In this document: positions 4,353-5,659 of the stretch, piece by piece
Layout of the letters: each line of letters opens with the position of its first letter
Position numbering within the stretch: the first letter of the stretch is position 1
Assembly (NCBI GenBank): GCA_022402405.1
Contig: JAKRSG010000347.1
Coordinates: 1 to 5,659 of the forward strand
From: Bacteroidia bacterium
GTDB lineage: Bacteria; Bacteroidota; Bacteroidia; UKL13-3
Length of the DNA: 5,659 nucleotides
Direction of reading: 5' to 3'
Notes under the pieces: generated by a model
Databases searched by the model: none
Told to the model about the DNA's origin: nothing
The model's input: the letters and a program-made list of their open reading frames with translations, nothing else
Position numbers and translations under genes: made by a program

Positions 4353-5659
4353 TCAATGACTGCTTTCGTCTTGGGTTTGTTTGTTGTAAATTTCAGAATA
4401 AGAGCCATTTAATTTCAATAGACTGACGTGTGTGCCTTCCTCAATAATTTTACCATCGTCTAAAACTAATATGGTATGGGCATCTTTTACGCTAGAAACT
4501 CTATGGCTTACTATCAAGCAAGTTCTATCTTTTTTGAGTAAATGAATGTGTTTTAGGATATCAGATTCGGTTTGGGTATCTAAGGCACTCAGACAATCGT
4601 CTAAAATCAATAATTCTGGATTTTTGATAAAGGCTCGGGCAATGGCTACTCGCTGTTTTTGTCCGCCCGACAAAGTAATTCCTCTTTCTCCAATTTTGGT
4701 TTCTAAGCCGTCTTTAAATTCTTGTATGGTTTCTGTTAAGCTAGCTTGCTGTATGGCTAAAGCTAGTTTTTCCTCAGTATTTTTGGCTTGATCCAACACG
4801 CCGAAAAGAATATTGTTCTGTATAGTATCGCTGAACAAAAATACATCTTGGGGTACGTAACCTATTTTTTCTTTCCACTTTCTTAGGTTCAGCCCAATTA
4901 AGGGTTGATTATCTATTTTTATTTGGCCTTCTGTTGGGTCGAAAATTCTCAGTAATAATTGAATTAAAGTGGTTTTGCCAGAGCCTGTAGTTCCAAGTAT
5001 GGCAATGGTTTTGCCTTTCTCTAATTGAAAATTTATGTTTTGTAAGGCTGGTTTTGTTTTGCCAGGATAGGTATATGTTACGTTTTCAAAAACTATCTTT
5101 TCACCAAAATTACACTCGGCATTTTCGTATGTGTTGAGAGAGGGTTTTGTTTCTAAAAAATCGTTTATCCGGGCCTGAGATGCTGCCGCTCTCTGAATTA
5201 AACTGCTGGTATATCCTAAACTTGTAACAGGCCAAATTAATATGTTGATGTATATTACAAACTCGGCAATATTACCCATACTTGCCCTACCAGCAATTAC
5301 TTCTAAACCTCCAATGTATATGGTTATCAAAGAACTTAGTCCGGTTAAAAATACCATCAGCGGAAAGAAAAATGCATCTACTTTAGCTAAGCTCATTTGT
5401 TTTTCGCGGTATAACTGGGTTTCTTTCTCAAATTTAGCGGCACTAGCTTGCTCGGAAGCAAAAGCTTTTACCACTCTTATGCCCGAAAATGCTTCTTGTA
5501 CAAAGGAGGTAAGGGCAGATAATTGGGCTTGAATAGCGTCGCTACGCTGGTTTATTAGGTTGTTTATTTTGTAAATGGCAAACGATAAAATAGGTAATGG
5601 GGCAATCACCAACCAAGTTAATCGGGTGTTTACAGCAAACATTACAACTAATACTAATA
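4353..5659 (-). CDS. MsbA-like ABC exporter (fused permease and ATPase), N-terminus cut off
   Basis: The C-terminal 434 or so residues of a half-size ABC exporter; the frame stays open past the ATG at 5642 to the window edge, so that ATG is internal and about 150 residues (the first membrane helices) are missing. Residues are numbered from that ATG. Membrane helix 4 is at about 1-22, helices 5 and 6 at 92-112 and 125-145, with the coupling stretch FVQEAFSGIRVVKAF at 47-61. The ATPase domain shows A-loop Y192, Walker A GTTGSGKT (217-224), Q-loop Q265, signature LSGGQ (324-328), Walker B LLILDD (344-349), D-loop SALD (352-355) and switch H380. It uses ATP to move lipids, drugs or other hydrophobic compounds across the inner membrane as a dimer. 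The catalytic Glu after Walker B is Asp (D349), as in the degenerate half of heterodimeric exporters such as TM287/288 or BmrC/D. No partner gene lies in the window. Substrate unknown. Confidence 0.93.
   Translation of the reverse strand, partial: LVLVVMFAVNTRLTWLVIAPLPILSFAIYKINNLINQRSDAIQAQLSALTSFVQEAFSGIRVVKAFASEQASAAKFEKETQLYREKQMSLAKVDAFFFPLMVFLTGLSSLITIYIGGLEVIAGRASMGNIAEFVIYINILIWPVTSLGYTSSLIQRAAASQARINDFLETKPSLNTYENAECNFGEKIVFENVTYTYPGKTKPALQNINFQLEKGKTIAILGTTGSGKTTLIQLLLRIFDPTEGQIKIDNQPLIGLNLRKWKEKIGYVPQDVFLFSDTIQNNILFGVLDQAKNTEEKLALAIQQASLTETIQEFKDGLETKIGERGITLSGGQKQRVAIARAFIKNPELLILDDCLSALDTQTESDILKHIHLLKKDRTCLIVSHRVSSVKDAHTILVLDDGKIIEEGTHVSLLKLNGSYSEIYNKQTQDESSH

Noticed and set aside
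5242..5532. 96-codon plus-strand open frame opposite the ABC exporter
   Set aside because: It is a shadow of the exporter's membrane domain; no promoter or family signature was seen. The smaller frame at 4546-4791 is likewise antisense to the ATPase domain.

Overview
This window looks like ordinary chromosomal DNA from a member of the Bacteroidota. The evidence is AT-rich sequence, starts with no recognisable Shine-Dalgarno, upstream elements fitting the phylum's TAnnTTTG -7 box, a single-repeat PUR-domain protein (DUF3276 type) typical of the phylum, and a lipoprotein with an acidic stretch right after its lipidated cysteine. I cannot place it below phylum; nothing marks it as mobile, phage-derived or a defence island.

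Layout: bases 1-1891 read rightward and hold the tail of an FtsX/LolC-E-type ABC permease followed by two glycosyltransferases. The permease and first glycosyltransferase are 1 base apart, and the two glycosyltransferases 15 bases apart, so they could be co-transcribed. Bases 1893-5659 read leftward. In transcription order they hold an MsbA-like ABC exporter (5' end cut by the window), a small PUR-family nucleic-acid-binding protein, an unclassified secreted lipoprotein and ATP-type 6-phosphofructokinase. The two sets converge at 1892 with a single base between stop codons.

The glycosyltransferases probably act in making a surface glycan (lipopolysaccharide O-chain, capsule or glycoprotein glycan). 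The exporter is of the lipid/drug type. pfkA is central glycolysis. The leftward genes do not look like one functional pathway: the lipoprotein has its own promoter-like box and a strong intrinsic terminator after it.

The points most worth a second look are fine-scale. PfkA has Asn where the family has a conserved nucleotide/Mg-contacting Asp. The exporter has Asp in place of the catalytic Walker B Glu. A perfect 11-bp inverted repeat lies inside the last codons of the second glycosyltransferase at the convergent junction. A GNRA-loop terminator sits so close to pfkA that no normal leader fits. I found no RNA genes, CRISPR arrays, insertion sequences or large repeats. No intergenic gap exceeds about 100 bases, and I do not see a novel multi-gene system here.
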